A stretch of DNA of 64,000 nucleotides from Citromicrobium sp. (GCA_002729695.1 PBYQ01000016.1:1-64000); one strand, 5' to 3'. Shown: positions 35,371 through 44,589, counted from the first letter of the stretch. Numbers and translations: made by a program. Notes: a model not told the origin generated them from the letters alone.

Positions 35371-36045
35371 TTACCAGATTCCTTGCGCGATCTTCTCGCG
35401 CCGTTCCACCTCGCGATCGCTGAGGATCGGGATTGGCGCTTCGTCCGGATAGGGGGGTTGCGTGCCGCCGGGCGTGTATGTCGCGATGACGGTGCCTTTG
35501 GCGGTCACGCGATGATCGGTCATCTCCAGCTTGTCGACCGGAGTGCCTTCGCCGAACAGCCGCTTCCCGCCGCCGAGGATCACCGGGTAGGTCATGGTGA
35601 TCAGCGTATCGATCAGCCCTGCGGCGAGAAGCGGGGGGTAGATCTCGCTCGATCCCTGGATGACGATATCGGCACCTTCGGTCTGCTTGAGCGCTGCAAT
35701 ATCTTCGACACCGCGCATCCGGTGGCTGTTCTGCCATTCGAGCGGCTGGTCGCCGCGCGTCATCACGTACTTGTTGGCCGCGTCGAATGCCTCGCCCATC
35801 GGCTTGTTGTCGCCATCGGCATAGGGCCAGTAAGCGGCGAAGATATCGTAGGTCCGCCGCCCCAGCAGCAGATCGTAGGGTGGCGTGAAAAGCGCGCCGA
35901 GCGTCTCTTCGATCCCTTCGTCCCACAGCTTGAACACCCAGCCGCCCTGGTCGAACCCGCCGGTCGGGTCTTCGTCAGGCCCACCCGGAGCCTGCATTAC
36001 CCCGTCGAGCGACAGGAACGCCGCACCGGTGATATTTCGCGCCAT
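35371..36045 (-). CDS. Dihydrofolate reductase/RibD C-terminal-family protein
   Basis: The 224-aa protein has the RibD-C/DHFR-like fold: FLSLDGVMQAPGGPDEDPTG, LLLGRRTYDIFAAYWP, DIVIQGSSEIYPPLLAAGLI and PVILGGGKRLFGEG (NADPH loop). It is unlikely to be the housekeeping FolA; this family usually occurs beside VOC, DUF1428 and SRPBCC proteins. It is the last gene of the seven-gene VOC/GST run, 1 bp after the preceding gene. Substrate unknown, probably NADPH-dependent. Confidence 0.88.
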   Translation of the reverse strand: MARNITGAAFLSLDGVMQAPGGPDEDPTGGFDQGGWVFKLWDEGIEETLGALFTPPYDLLLGRRTYDIFAAYWPYADGDNKPMGEAFDAANKYVMTRGDQPLEWQNSHRMRGVEDIAALKQTEGADIVIQGSSEIYPPLLAAGLIDTLITMTYPVILGGGKRLFGEGTPVDKLEMTDHRVTAKGTVIATYTPGGTQPPYPDEAPIPILSDREVERREKIAQGIW

Positions 36046-36046
36046 G

Positions 36047-36529
36047 TCAGTCTCCTCTTCGTGCAGCTTCGATGGCTGCGTGATCGATCTTCACCATGCC
36101 CATCATCGCCTCGTAGACGCGCTTGCGCGCTGCCGGGTCGGGGTCGGCAAGTCCCTCGGTGAGAGCGCGCGGCACGATCTGCCAGCGCATCCCGAAGCGG
36201 TCGAAGCACCAGCTGCACGCCATCTCGCCGCCGCCATCGGCGGTCAGCGCGGCCCAATAGCGATCGGTTTCCTCCTGCGTGTCGGTGAAGACCTGCATCG
36301 AGACCGCGTCGGAGAACTCACCGGGATTGCCGTTGAGAGCGAGCGCCTGCATCCCCAGCAAGGTGAAGTTGGCAAGGAGCACGTCGCCTTCCTTGCCGCC
36401 GGGGTAGTCCGACGGGGAACGTTCGATGCTGCCCATCGCGCTGTCGGGGAACAAATCGCAATAGAATTGCGCGGCTTCGTCTGCCCGGTCCTTGAACCAC
36501 AGGCACAGCGCGGATCGGGCGTCAGGCAC
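36047..36529 (-). CDS. VOC-family protein, PhnB/3-demethylubiquinone methyltransferase-like
   Basis: The 160-aa protein carries the '3-dmu-9' VOC pattern: LCLWFKDRADEAAQFYCDLF, ALNGNPGEFSDAVSMQVFTD, TQEETDRYWAAL and CSWCFDRFGMRWQIVPRAL. Despite the family name, no SAM-binding motif is present. The start is GTG 36529 and lies 8 bp inside the end of the GST gene. VOC proteins bind metals and act on small electrophiles or antibiotics; the substrate here is not known. Confidence 0.88.
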   Translation of the reverse strand: MPDARSALCLWFKDRADEAAQFYCDLFPDSAMGSIERSPSDYPGGKEGDVLLANFTLLGMQALALNGNPGEFSDAVSMQVFTDTQEETDRYWAALTADGGGEMACSWCFDRFGMRWQIVPRALTEGLADPDPAARKRVYEAMMGMVKIDHAAIEAARRGD

Positions 36530-37166
36530 TGGCCGCTTCCCGCTCTGCGATCAGGTCTGCGTCCACCTTCTTGGCGGCCTTGTACGCGTCGCGCTGCTTC
36601 AGCCGGGCGGCATAGGCTTCGAATACGTCGCGCTTGGGCAGCGATCCGAACTGCATGCCCCAATCGACATGCGAACCGACGTATACGTCCGCCATCGTGA
36701 AGCGGTCGCCGCACACGTAGTCGCGACCGGTCAACATGGCTTCGAACGCGTCGACCGTGCGCTCGAAACTGCCGTAGCCGAGCATGCCCTGCTTCTGCGG
36801 GTCGTCGCCCGCGCTCCAGCCCATGCTGTTCGCGACCACCGCCTGCTCCACCGGCCCGGCGGCGAAGAACAGATAGCGGAAATAGTCCGCCTTCTCGTGC
36901 GCGTCGGGCAGCAACCCTGCGTCGGGGTGCATTTCGGCGAGGTAATGGCAAATGGCTGCGGCTTCGGTCACCACATGGTCATGCCCGCCGTGATGATGCA
37001 CGAGCGTGGGGAATTTGCGCATCGGATTGGCCTTCACGAAGGCCTCGGGCTGATCGGGGCCGTACTCGACGATCACCTGTTCGTAATCGGCACCCGCCTC
37101 GTGCAACGCCCAGCGGGCGATCTGCCCGCGGCTCATGGGGTTGGTGTAGAACGTATAGCTGGCCAT
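36522..37166 (-). CDS. Glutathione S-transferase
   Basis: The 214-aa protein has a thioredoxin-fold N-terminus, YTFYTNPMSRGQIARWALHE, with Ser in the catalytic position, then NPMRKFPTLVHH (cis-Pro) and VVTEAAAICHYLAEMHPDAG, the glutathione gamma-Glu-binding 'EAAA' loop, and a helical C-terminal domain with GDRFTMADVYVGSHVDWGMQ, the N-capping box. It is co-transcribed with the VOC genes on both sides. Confidence 0.92.
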   Translation of the reverse strand: MASYTFYTNPMSRGQIARWALHEAGADYEQVIVEYGPDQPEAFVKANPMRKFPTLVHHHGGHDHVVTEAAAICHYLAEMHPDAGLLPDAHEKADYFRYLFFAAGPVEQAVVANSMGWSAGDDPQKQGMLGYGSFERTVDAFEAMLTGRDYVCGDRFTMADVYVGSHVDWGMQFGSLPKRDVFEAYAARLKQRDAYKAAKKVDADLIAEREAASA

Positions 37167-37187
37167 GATCAGCCTCCCTTGTGCCTC

Positions 37188-37991
37188 TTAGTTTCTTGGC
37201 CCGACGAGACCGATGGTCGCGCCCTGCGGATCGTGAGCATAGACCGAGTATTCGCCGCCGGGAATCTGCTGCGGGTCACCCAGCAGTTTGCCGCCGTTCT
37301 CGGTCACTGCCTTGCAGGCGCGGTCGATATCGTCGACGCCCGCAAAAAACTGCCAGCGTGAACCTTCGCCATCGGCCTGGGCCTTCCCGATCGCGCCGAT
37401 TCCGACATCGTCGTTCTGGATGAAGAGGTAGTCGCCCATCGGCCCCATCGGCATCGCGCCTTCCTGCGTCCAGCCGAACAGGTCGGTGTAGAGCGACACG
37501 GCAGCGTCCGGGTCGGTGGTCCACAGCTCGTTCCAGCGCATGTGCTGCGCCTGATCCACCGAGAAGACATCGCTGGTCGCATCGGGATTGTCGGCGGGCG
37601 GGGTAGGGCTCATGACGTAGAGAACCGCGCCCTGCGGGTCGGAGACCATCGCCATGCGGCCGACGCCGGGTATGTCCATCGGCGGCATGTGCACCGTGCC
37701 GCCAGCGTTCTTCAACGCCGATACGGCACCATCGACATCCGGGTGGTGGATGTAGCCGAGCCATCCCGGGCTCGCGCCGCCCGCCTTCATGTCGGGCGTG
37801 ATTTCGAGAGCGCCCCCGGCAAAGCCGCCGTCCGATCGACCAATCATGCGGTAACTCGAACCGGTAGGCATTGCCTGTCCCTCTGCCTCGATCTCCCAGC
37901 CGACAACCGCGCGATAGAAGTCGCGCGCGGCTGCCGGATCGTCGGTCATCAGCTCGTACCAGATGAAGGCACCGCGTTCGCTATCGGTCAT
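37188..37991 (-). CDS. Two-domain VOC (glyoxalase-like) protein
   Basis: The start ATG 37991 has a good Shine-Dalgarno (GAGGAGG, 6 nt), giving 267 aa. Two VOC half-proteins follow each other: residues ~8-125 (FIWYELMTDDPAAARDFYRA ... VSDPQGAVLYVM) and ~148-265 (WNELWTTDPDAAVSLYTDLF ... AHDPQGATIGLVGPRN). Together they could form one metal site or a cofactor-free binding cleft. Similar two-domain proteins are found in actinobacterial hydroxylase and bleomycin-resistance relatives. Substrate unknown. Confidence 0.9.
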   Translation of the reverse strand: MTDSERGAFIWYELMTDDPAAARDFYRAVVGWEIEAEGQAMPTGSSYRMIGRSDGGFAGGALEITPDMKAGGASPGWLGYIHHPDVDGAVSALKNAGGTVHMPPMDIPGVGRMAMVSDPQGAVLYVMSPTPPADNPDATSDVFSVDQAQHMRWNELWTTDPDAAVSLYTDLFGWTQEGAMPMGPMGDYLFIQNDDVGIGAIGKAQADGEGSRWQFFAGVDDIDRACKAVTENGGKLLGDPQQIPGGEYSVYAHDPQGATIGLVGPRN

Positions 37992-38002
37992 GTCGGTCCT
38001 CC

Positions 38003-38356
38003 TCAGGCGTGTTCTTCGACGATCGCGTCGAACCCGCCGAAGATCATGCGCTTGCCGTCGAAGGGCATATCGCCGAACTCTTCCATCCGCGGATCTTCCA
38101 TCATCTTGCCGTGCGCGGCGTCGGCGGTTGCCTTGTCGGGCCAGATGACCCAGCTGAACACGATCTTCTCGCCATCCTCGGCCTTGGTGGCGCGGCGGAA
38201 ATCGGTGGTGTGCCCGTCCTGCACATCGGCTTCCCAGCATTCGACCTGGCTCAGCGCGCCGAAATCCTTGGCCAGCGGCCAGAACTTCTTTGCGACATCG
38301 ACATAGGCGGCCTTGTTGCTCTCGGGCACGGCGAGGACAAATCCATTCACGTACAT
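38003..38356 (-). CDS. DUF1428-family protein
   Basis: This 117-aa protein matches DUF1428, a dimeric ferredoxin-like alpha/beta barrel family (E. coli YbaA type): MYVNGFVLAVPESNKAAYVD at the start, ECWEADVQDG, the conserved IVFSWVIWPDKATADAAHGK and MPFDGKRMIFGGFDAIVE at the end. No catalytic function is established. It is the third gene of the run, 2 bp after the upstream GST stop and 11 bp before the next start. Confidence 0.9.
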   Translation of the reverse strand: MYVNGFVLAVPESNKAAYVDVAKKFWPLAKDFGALSQVECWEADVQDGHTTDFRRATKAEDGEKIVFSWVIWPDKATADAAHGKMMEDPRMEEFGDMPFDGKRMIFGGFDAIVEEHA

Positions 38357-38358
38357 TC

Positions 38359-39042
38359 TTACTCTCCCATGGATGTCGGTGGATCGTGGCGGTCGAAGGC
38401 CGCAAGCTGGTCGTTCATCGCCTGCTGGAATGCCGGGCGGGCTTCCCCGCGCGCGACGTAGGCTTGCGTCGCCGGATGGTCGGCAAGCAGTTGGCTGCCG
38501 CCGATGGCGCGCAGCACGGTGACCATGGCGATATCGGCAATGGTGAAGCTCTCGCCGAGCCAGTCCTGCCCGCCCAGCAGTTTTTCGAGCGGGGCGAGGC
38601 GCTTGGCGATGAATTCTTCAAGGCTCGGGCGGCGAAGCTTGGCCCATTCCTCGTCGCGCGCAAACGCGGTGACGTTGACCCATTCGAACAGCCACGGTTC
38701 GACCGAGTTGAACGCACCCAGAACCCACGAGATCGCAGCCGCGCGCTGCTGCGGGCCGCGCGGGAGCAGGGTCTCGCTCTTCTCGCCGAGATGGAGCAGG
38801 GTCGCGCCGCTTTCGAACAGCCTGATGTCGCCATCGCGCATGATCGGGACCTGACCCCAGGGTTGCGCATCGAGCAGCCAGCCTGGCTTGTTGGTCACAT
38901 CGGCAAGCCGTTCGCGATAGGGAATGCCCGCTTCCTCGCACGCCCAGCGCGGGCGCAGGTCGCGCACAAAACCTCGCGCAAACGGTGGCACCCACTGATA
39001 GCCGGCAATCTCGATTTCGGCGTCGGACGTCATCATCGACAT
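38359..39042 (-). CDS. Glutathione S-transferase-like protein
   Basis: The 227-aa protein has VPPFARGFVRDLRPRWACEE at the thioredoxin-fold start, AQPWGQVPIMRDGDIRLFES (cis-Pro and E-S glutathione site) and a C-terminal GQDWLGESFTIADIAMVTVL N-capping box. The Arg-rich first helix region and the absence of an obvious Ser/Cys/Tyr in the usual place make the catalytic class uncertain. It lies 12 bp downstream of the VOC gene that heads the run. Confidence 0.88.
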   Translation of the reverse strand: MSMMTSDAEIEIAGYQWVPPFARGFVRDLRPRWACEEAGIPYRERLADVTNKPGWLLDAQPWGQVPIMRDGDIRLFESGATLLHLGEKSETLLPRGPQQRAAAISWVLGAFNSVEPWLFEWVNVTAFARDEEWAKLRRPSLEEFIAKRLAPLEKLLGGQDWLGESFTIADIAMVTVLRAIGGSQLLADHPATQAYVARGEARPAFQQAMNDQLAAFDRHDPPTSMGE

Positions 39043-39054
39043 GGTGCCGGTGCC

Positions 39055-39495
39055 TCAGGCGTCGACAGCCGCTTCGGCGGGCGGACCCTCGGTCGCCATC
39101 GCCGGGTTCATCCACATCGGTTCCCACACATGCCCGTCGGGGTCTTCGAAGCTGCGACCATACATTATGTCGCCGAATTCCTGCTTCGGATTGATGTCGG
39201 CCTTGCCGCCGTGCTTTCCTGCAGTTTCGGTAATCTCGTCGACCGCCTCACGGCTTTCCATGCTGACGCACAGCGCGACTTGCGCGGCCGAATGCGCATC
39301 GACGATGGGCTTGCTGGTGAAGCTCTTCCACTTGTCGTGGCTCAGCAGCATCACTTTGATGGTATCGCTCCACTCCATGCCGCTGGCGGTCTCGTCCGAG
39401 AACATGTGGTTCTGGGTAAAGCCGAGCGCGGAATAGAACGCGGTAGAGGCGGCCAGATCGGCTACCGGCAGGTTTACGAAAATCATTCTGGTCAT
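39055..39495 (-). CDS. VOC-family (glyoxalase-like) protein, first gene of a detoxification-type operon
   Basis: The 146-aa single-domain protein has MIFVNLPVADLAASTAFYSA at the start and RSFEDPDGHVWEPMWMNPA at the end, both standard VOC signatures of the 'lactoylglutathione lyase-like' group. Length and motifs match proteins often found beside DUF1428 and GST genes. Its start faces the HxlR regulator gene across 69 bp containing an inverted repeat. Substrate unknown. Confidence 0.9.
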   Translation of the reverse strand: MTRMIFVNLPVADLAASTAFYSALGFTQNHMFSDETASGMEWSDTIKVMLLSHDKWKSFTSKPIVDAHSAAQVALCVSMESREAVDEITETAGKHGGKADINPKQEFGDIMYGRSFEDPDGHVWEPMWMNPAMATEGPPAEAAVDA

Positions 39496-39533
39496 GGCGC
39501 TGTCCTCTCCTTGCCCCCGACTCGATGTTGAAT

Positions 39534-39558
39534 CTTATGATCTTCGGAATTACATAAG
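39534..39558. promoter_or_regulatory. Candidate HxlR operator: CTTATG-N13-CATAAG
   Basis: A perfect 6-bp inverted repeat (39534-39539 and 39553-39558), with centres 19 bp apart, lies in the AT-richest part of the 69-bp gap between the divergent HxlR gene and the VOC/GST operon. It ends 6 bp before the HxlR start codon. Position and symmetry fit a dimeric winged-helix repressor site controlling both directions. Confidence 0.5.
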
Positions 39559-39564
39559 GCAACA

Positions 39565-40227
39565 ATGAAGTTACAAAAAGAAACCAATCTGCACGGTCGG
39601 TGGTACGACGATGCGTGCGGCACTGCGTTTGCGCTCGAACTGGTGGGGGAGCGGTGGTCCCTGCTGATCATCCGCGAATTGATGCTCGGCCCGCGCCGCT
39701 TTTCCGATCTGCGTGCGACGTTGCCGGGGATCAGTGCGAAGGTACTGACGGAGCGGCTGGCGACACTGGCCAATGCGGGCGTGCTGACCCGCCACAAGCT
39801 GCCGCCGCCTGCGGCTTCGCAGGTCTATGAACTGACACAGTGGGGCTATTCCGCCGAGACGATCCTGCAGGAGCTGGGCCGTTGGGCCGCGACCTCGCCG
39901 CTCCACGATCCGACGCTCCCGCTGTCTGCGGTGTCCTTCATGATCTCGCTGCGCACCATGCTCGATCGGGGCCGGGCGGGGCAGTGGAGCGCGACGATCG
40001 GTTTCCGGATCGGCGAGGACGGCTTCGTCGCGCGTCTTGCCGACGGCGAACTGCCGATCGAACGGGGCGATCCGGATGGTGCGGAAAGCATCTTCATCGC
40101 CGCCGAGGCACCGCAGCTGGCGGCGGTGTTCTACGGCAAACAACCTGCTGGCGCAGTCGGCGCGACGATCGAAGGCGATGCGAAGGTGGCGGATCGTTTC
40201 ATAGACCTGTTCCACCTGCCGCGCTGA
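39565..40227 (+). CDS. HxlR-family regulator with C-terminal ligand-type domain
   Basis: Residues ~1-110 are an HxlR winged helix: ALELVGERWSLLIIRELMLG, then PRRFSDLRATLPGISAKVLT and ERLATLANAGVLTRHKLPPP. Residues ~120-220 are a separate alpha/beta part (VGATIEGDAKVADRFIDLF) resembling an SCP2/sterol-carrier-like fold, so the protein may sense a hydrophobic ligand. Such fusions occur in alphaproteobacteria. It is divergent from the seven-gene VOC/GST operon and is its likely regulator, an inference from arrangement and the inverted repeat between them. Confidence 0.88.
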   Translation: MKLQKETNLHGRWYDDACGTAFALELVGERWSLLIIRELMLGPRRFSDLRATLPGISAKVLTERLATLANAGVLTRHKLPPPAASQVYELTQWGYSAETILQELGRWAATSPLHDPTLPLSAVSFMISLRTMLDRGRAGQWSATIGFRIGEDGFVARLADGELPIERGDPDGAESIFIAAEAPQLAAVFYGKQPAGAVGATIEGDAKVADRFIDLFHLPR

Positions 40228-40232
40228 GAACG

Positions 40233-41087
40233 CTACTGCCGCATGGCCCAGCGCAGGGTCCGCCCGAGCGCGCGCGTGGTCGCGCGGGCGGGAAGGGCGG
40301 CTAGGCCGGGCCGGTGCAGGCCAAGCATAGATCGCGCGAAGGGCGGCAATAACATGACCGCCTCCGCCGCAATTGCTTGCTGCAAGGCCACCGGAAAGCC
40401 TTGGGGACGGATCGCGAGCACGAATTGCGCGACCTCGCGTGCTTCCTTCGATGTGGTGAGGTCGTTGCGCAGATCGCGCAGGATCGCTTCGGCTTCGGCG
40501 ACGCTGGTCGGCACGGGATCGGCCCCCAGCGCGCGTCCGATCACGGCCATTTGCGCATAGTACTCATCCTGCTCGGCGTGCGGCATGCCGGGCCGCGCAT
40601 GGCGCAGATAGCCCGCAAGGAAGCTTGATGCTTCGGCAATGTGGACCCACGCCGCGGTGCGTGGATCGCTTGCGGCGTAAGGCGTTCCGTCGGGGAGCGT
40701 GCCGGTAATCTTGCGATGGATTTTGTTGACCCGCGCGATGGCTTCCTGCGCGCGGTCGCGATGGCCGAAAGTGGTCACCGAAATGAACTGGGCGGTGCGA
40801 TGAAATCGCCCCTGCGCATCTTCGCGGAAGTTGGAATAGTCGAGCACGCCCTGCAGCGCCGCAGGGTGGAGCATTTGCAGAAATAGTCCGCGAATGCCGC
40901 CGATCATCATTCCCATCACATCCGCGTGGACCATGCGGATGGGCGAATCCTTCGCAAACAGTGCTTCGTCAGAGGGCGGAATGCGCGTTTCGGGCACCTT
41001 CCCGTGATTGAACGCGGCGCGCACCTGGTTGACGATCGCGTCACGCACCGGGTTGAGCAGGGGGTCGAGAGGATCGCCGTGCGCCAT
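40233..41087 (-). CDS. DUF2236 (MpaB-type oxygenase-like) protein
   Basis: The start ATG 41087 gives 284 aa ([20 protein letters not shown]). The family pattern is clear: [20 protein letters not shown], then [20 protein letters not shown] and [20 protein letters not shown], with several conserved His residues. DUF2236 includes the latex-clearing and MpaB proteins, which bind b-type heme; the substrate here is unknown. It ends 5 bp from the convergent HxlR gene and overlaps nothing. Its start is divergent from cobS, 91 bp away. Confidence 0.88.
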   Translation of the reverse strand: MAHGDPLDPLLNPVRDAIVNQVRAAFNHGKVPETRIPPSDEALFAKDSPIRMVHADVMGMMIGGIRGLFLQMLHPAALQGVLDYSNFREDAQGRFHRTAQFISVTTFGHRDRAQEAIARVNKIHRKITGTLPDGTPYAASDPRTAAWVHIAEASSFLAGYLRHARPGMPHAEQDEYYAQMAVIGRALGADPVPTSVAEAEAILRDLRNDLTTSKEAREVAQFVLAIRPQGFPVALQQAIAAEAVMLLPPFARSMLGLHRPGLAALPARATTRALGRTLRWAMRQ

Positions 41088-41178
41088 CGTACCGAAATAT
41101 AGCCTATTGCCGAGGATTGGAAATCCATCGCCCAAGCCGTCTTGCGAGGGCTGCGCAACCTCTCTAGTCCCGCCTGCG

Positions 41179-42165
41179 ATGACCGACAGCAAGACCTTCA
41201 ATCCGACCGAGAGCACCGTGCTCGCCGCGCCCGACACCAAGATCGACGTGCGCGAGACCTTCGGCGTGGATATCGACTGGCAGGTTCCCGCCTTCAGCAA
41301 GACGGACGAGCGCGTGTCCGATCGCGACGACAGCTATGTGTTCGATCCGGACACGACGATGGCGATCCTAGCCGGTTTCGCGTTCAACCGGCGCGTGATG
41401 GTGCAGGGCTATCACGGCACGGGCAAGTCGACGCATATCGAACAGGTCGCGGCGCGGCTGAACTGGCCGTGCGTGCGCATCAACCTGGACGCGCATATCA
41501 GCCGTATCGACCTGGTCGGGCGCGACGCGATCGTATTGCGCGACGGCCTGCAGGTGACCGAATTCCGCGAAGGCCTGCTGCCGTGGGCGCTGCAGCATCC
41601 CGTCGCGCTGGTGTTCGACGAATACGACGCGGGCCGCCCCGACGTGATGTTCGTGATCCAGCGCGTGCTTGAAGCCGAAGGCAAGCTGACCCTGCTCGAC
41701 CAGAACCGCGTGATCCGCCCGAACCCCGGCTTCCGCCTGTTCGCGACTGCCAACACGGTCGGTCTGGGAGACACGAGCGGCCTCTACCATGGCACGCAGC
41801 AAATCAACCAGGGCCAGATGGACCGCTGGAACGTGGTCGTTGGTTTGAACTATCTGCCTGCCGAGACCGAAGGCGCGATTGTCGCGACCAAGGCTCCCGA
41901 AATGGATAAGAAGACCATCGCCGACATGATCAAGGTGGCCGATCTTTCCCGGCAGGGCTTCATGAACGGCGATATCTCGACCGTGATGAGCCCGCGAACC
42001 GTCATCACTTGGGCGCAGAATACCGCGATTTTCAAGGATATCGGCTTCGCCTTCCGCGTGAGCTTCCTCAACAAGTGCGACGAGGCGGAGCGTATGCTGG
42101 TCGCGGAATACTACCAGCGCGTGTTCGGCGAAGATCTGCCCGAAAGCGTCGTGGGTTCGGCCTGA
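41179..42165 (+). CDS. cobS: CobS-like AAA+ ATPase (cobaltochelatase subunit type)
   Basis: The start ATG 41179 gives 328 aa. It is an AAA+/MoxR-type ATPase: Walker A in [20 protein letters not shown], Walker B in [20 protein letters not shown], sensor-1 [20 protein letters not shown] and a C-terminal helical region. It matches alphaproteobacterial CobS, which with CobT drives cobalt insertion by CobN in aerobic B12 synthesis. The partner cobT, often next downstream, is not here; the next gene is convergent. It may serve another chelatase or MoxR-like role. Confidence 0.9.
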   Translation: MTDSKTFNPTESTVLAAPDTKIDVRETFGVDIDWQVPAFSKTDERVSDRDDSYVFDPDTTMAILAGFAFNRRVMVQGYHGTGKSTHIEQVAARLNWPCVRINLDAHISRIDLVGRDAIVLRDGLQVTEFREGLLPWALQHPVALVFDEYDAGRPDVMFVIQRVLEAEGKLTLLDQNRVIRPNPGFRLFATANTVGLGDTSGLYHGTQQINQGQMDRWNVVVGLNYLPAETEGAIVATKAPEMDKKTIADMIKVADLSRQGFMNGDISTVMSPRTVITWAQNTAIFKDIGFAFRVSFLNKCDEAERMLVAEYYQRVFGEDLPESVVGSA

Positions 42166-42183
42166 CGCCTGAGCAACCGATCA

Positions 42184-44589
42184 TTAGCCTGTCCGACGGT
42201 TGATTTCCTTTTCGCGCCCGGGTTGGCTTTTCGGCGATCTTGAACCGAGCCGTTCGACCGATGGTGCCGCGACCTTTCGTGCCGGCACCCGGTGGACCAG
42301 CTGCGCGGCGGGGACCGCCCGGCTGAAAAGATAGCCCTGCATCTGGCTGCATTCGGTCGCACGCAGAAGCTCCATCTGCTCGGCGTTTTCGATACCCTCG
42401 GCAGTCGTACTCATGTTCAGGCGGGTCGCCAGTGCGATCACCGCCTTGACGATCGTATCGCTATCTTCCCGCTCGGCCATGTCGCCCACGAAGCAGCGGT
42501 CGATCTTGATCTTGTCGAACGGGAAGGCGCGCAGGTAGTTGAGCGAGGAATAGCCCGTGCCGAAATCGTCGAGCGCGACACGCACGCCGAGTGCGCGGAT
42601 CTTGTGCAGCAGGGCGATGGTTTCATCGCATTCGCGCATCAGGACGGTTTCGGTAATCTCGAGCTCGAGCCGATGTGCCGGCACCGCGCTCGCCGCGAGT
42701 GCGTGCACGATGGTGCCGTAGAGTTCCTTGTCCATCGTCTGCACCGGCGACAGGTTCACCGACACTGTGAGATGGTCTGGCCAGCGGGCGGCCTCCGCCA
42801 GCGCCTCGCGCAGCACCCATTCGCCGATCTGGACGATCTGGCCGGTTTCTTCCGCGATAGGAATGAACTGGTCGGGACTGACCGGGCCGCGCGTGGGATG
42901 GTTCCAACGGAGCAAGGCCTCGTACCCGACGGTCTGCATGGTCTGCGTCGCCACAAGCGGCTGGTAGTGCAGTTCCAGTTCGCCATTCACGAGAGCATCA
43001 CGCAGCTCGAGTTCGAGCTGACGGCGCTCCTGCACCTCCTCGTGCATCCGCAGGTTGAAGATGCTGGCGGTCTTTCGACCTCGCGTCTTGGCGTCGTACA
43101 GGGCGAGGTCGGCGGCGTAGATGGCTTCGTCGCTGGTGCAACCGTCATCGGGGCCGAAGGCGATGCCCACGCTGGCCCCGACACTTGCTTTCTGGCCCTC
43201 GATCTCGATCGGGCTGTCCATCGCATCTACGATCCTGTGCGCCACTTCGATCACGCGCTCTCGGCAGAGGGGATGTTCGATGAGTACGGCGAATTCATCG
43301 CCGCCAAATCTCGCCACCATTGCGCCGGGAGGCACGCATTTCTCGATCCTGCGTGCCGCTTCCTTCAGCACCACATCTCCGCCTGTATGGCCGAAGGTGT
43401 CATTGATCGCCTTGAAGTGATCGAGATCGATCGCGAGGATCGCAACCATTCCGTCCGAGCCCAAACGATCGAAGGCACGCTTGATGGTCGTGTTGAAAAG
43501 GGCGCGGTTGGGCAGATCGGTCAATACGTCGTAATGCGCCATGTACTTGATCCGCGCCTCTGCCTCGCGCGTGGTGGTCACATCGGCGACGAAACCCCGC
43601 CAGTAGCGTCGCGTCTCGTCATCGTTCGAAGTGACCTTGCGTGCGGAAATGGACCACCAGCGCTGCTCGCCCCGGATCCTGAGCGGTACGACAACCCGCT
43701 GAAAACTTTCGTCCTGCCCGCCCATGTGGCGCAGCTCTGCGCGTTCGGGTGAGTCGTAGAACAGGTCGAGCAGCTGCATCCCCTCCAGTCGCTCGGCACT
43801 GCGCCCGGCAGCATCGCAAAAGCGACGGCTGGGGCGCATGATGTGCCCATCTTCAGTGCACTCGAACAGCCAGTCGCTGCCATCCTGGTCGTACTGGTTG
43901 AGCAGCAGCTGGATCGTTTCGTTCGCCTCGGTCAGCTTGCGCGTGCGCAGCCGGCGGGTGGCGAACATGTAGTTCAGGTGGAAGACGAGCCAGTGAAGGG
44001 CGAGGAAACTGCCGAGCGCCACTGCCGTCCCACCGACAGCGACCGCGTCGCCAATCGGCACGACCGCGATTGCGATGGTCGATCCATTGATCGCGGCATT
44101 GAGGACTGCCACGCGAGGGACGGCGATCAGCGCAACCGATTCGATCCACATCACCATGATGGCTGTGGGCAGCAAAGCGGGCAGGTATTCGATTGGGGCA
44201 TGGCTCAATGCGATCGCGGCGAATGTGCCCCACAGGATCGTGCGGAGCACGACCACCCGTCTGACCAGCGTGAGCGTGTCGGAGTGTGGATGCACCTGCG
44301 TCTTGCAGCGCCGGTCGATCACCATCTGGCACACACCGATCACGATGCCCGACAGTACGAAAAGGTCGACGAAAGTCAGCGACATGAACGTGCTGAAGAC
44401 GAGGGCTGCTATAGACGTTCGCAGGATGTCGTAGGCGAGGTACGGCGTAACGCAGATGTGCTCCAGCCGACACCGCGCCCACCACTCGATGTCCTTCTCT
44501 TCGGGCTGGTGATCGATCAGCTGCAAATGGAAGAGCCTGTATAGCAGGCTGCCGCGCCTGATCAGGGGAGCATGTCCATTGTCGCTCAT
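42184..44589 (-). CDS. Membrane PAS-GGDEF-EAL cyclic-di-GMP signalling protein
   Basis: Starting at ATG 44589 the protein is 801 aa (a GTG at 44616 is possible; neither has a good Shine-Dalgarno). Residues ~40-210 hold about five to six hydrophobic segments, followed by PAS/PAC (~235-345), GGDEF (429-433) and EAL (557-559). The EAL motif set SVNLSPVQ, EITET, DDFGTGYSSL, IKIDRCFV, AEGIE and MQGYLFSRA is complete for phosphodiesterase activity. The I-site position is PPGA instead of RxxD. It shares the architecture of the 758-3115 protein, and the two are probably paralogues. It is divergent from the PBP gene. Confidence 0.92.
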   Translation of the reverse strand: MSDNGHAPLIRRGSLLYRLFHLQLIDHQPEEKDIEWWARCRLEHICVTPYLAYDILRTSIAALVFSTFMSLTFVDLFVLSGIVIGVCQMVIDRRCKTQVHPHSDTLTLVRRVVVLRTILWGTFAAIALSHAPIEYLPALLPTAIMVMWIESVALIAVPRVAVLNAAINGSTIAIAVVPIGDAVAVGGTAVALGSFLALHWLVFHLNYMFATRRLRTRKLTEANETIQLLLNQYDQDGSDWLFECTEDGHIMRPSRRFCDAAGRSAERLEGMQLLDLFYDSPERAELRHMGGQDESFQRVVVPLRIRGEQRWWSISARKVTSNDDETRRYWRGFVADVTTTREAEARIKYMAHYDVLTDLPNRALFNTTIKRAFDRLGSDGMVAILAIDLDHFKAINDTFGHTGGDVVLKEAARRIEKCVPPGAMVARFGGDEFAVLIEHPLCRERVIEVAHRIVDAMDSPIEIEGQKASVGASVGIAFGPDDGCTSDEAIYAADLALYDAKTRGRKTASIFNLRMHEEVQERRQLELELRDALVNGELELHYQPLVATQTMQTVGYEALLRWNHPTRGPVSPDQFIPIAEETGQIVQIGEWVLREALAEAARWPDHLTVSVNLSPVQTMDKELYGTIVHALAASAVPAHRLELEITETVLMRECDETIALLHKIRALGVRVALDDFGTGYSSLNYLRAFPFDKIKIDRCFVGDMAEREDSDTIVKAVIALATRLNMSTTAEGIENAEQMELLRATECSQMQGYLFSRAVPAAQLVHRVPARKVAAPSVERLGSRSPKSQPGREKEINRRTG

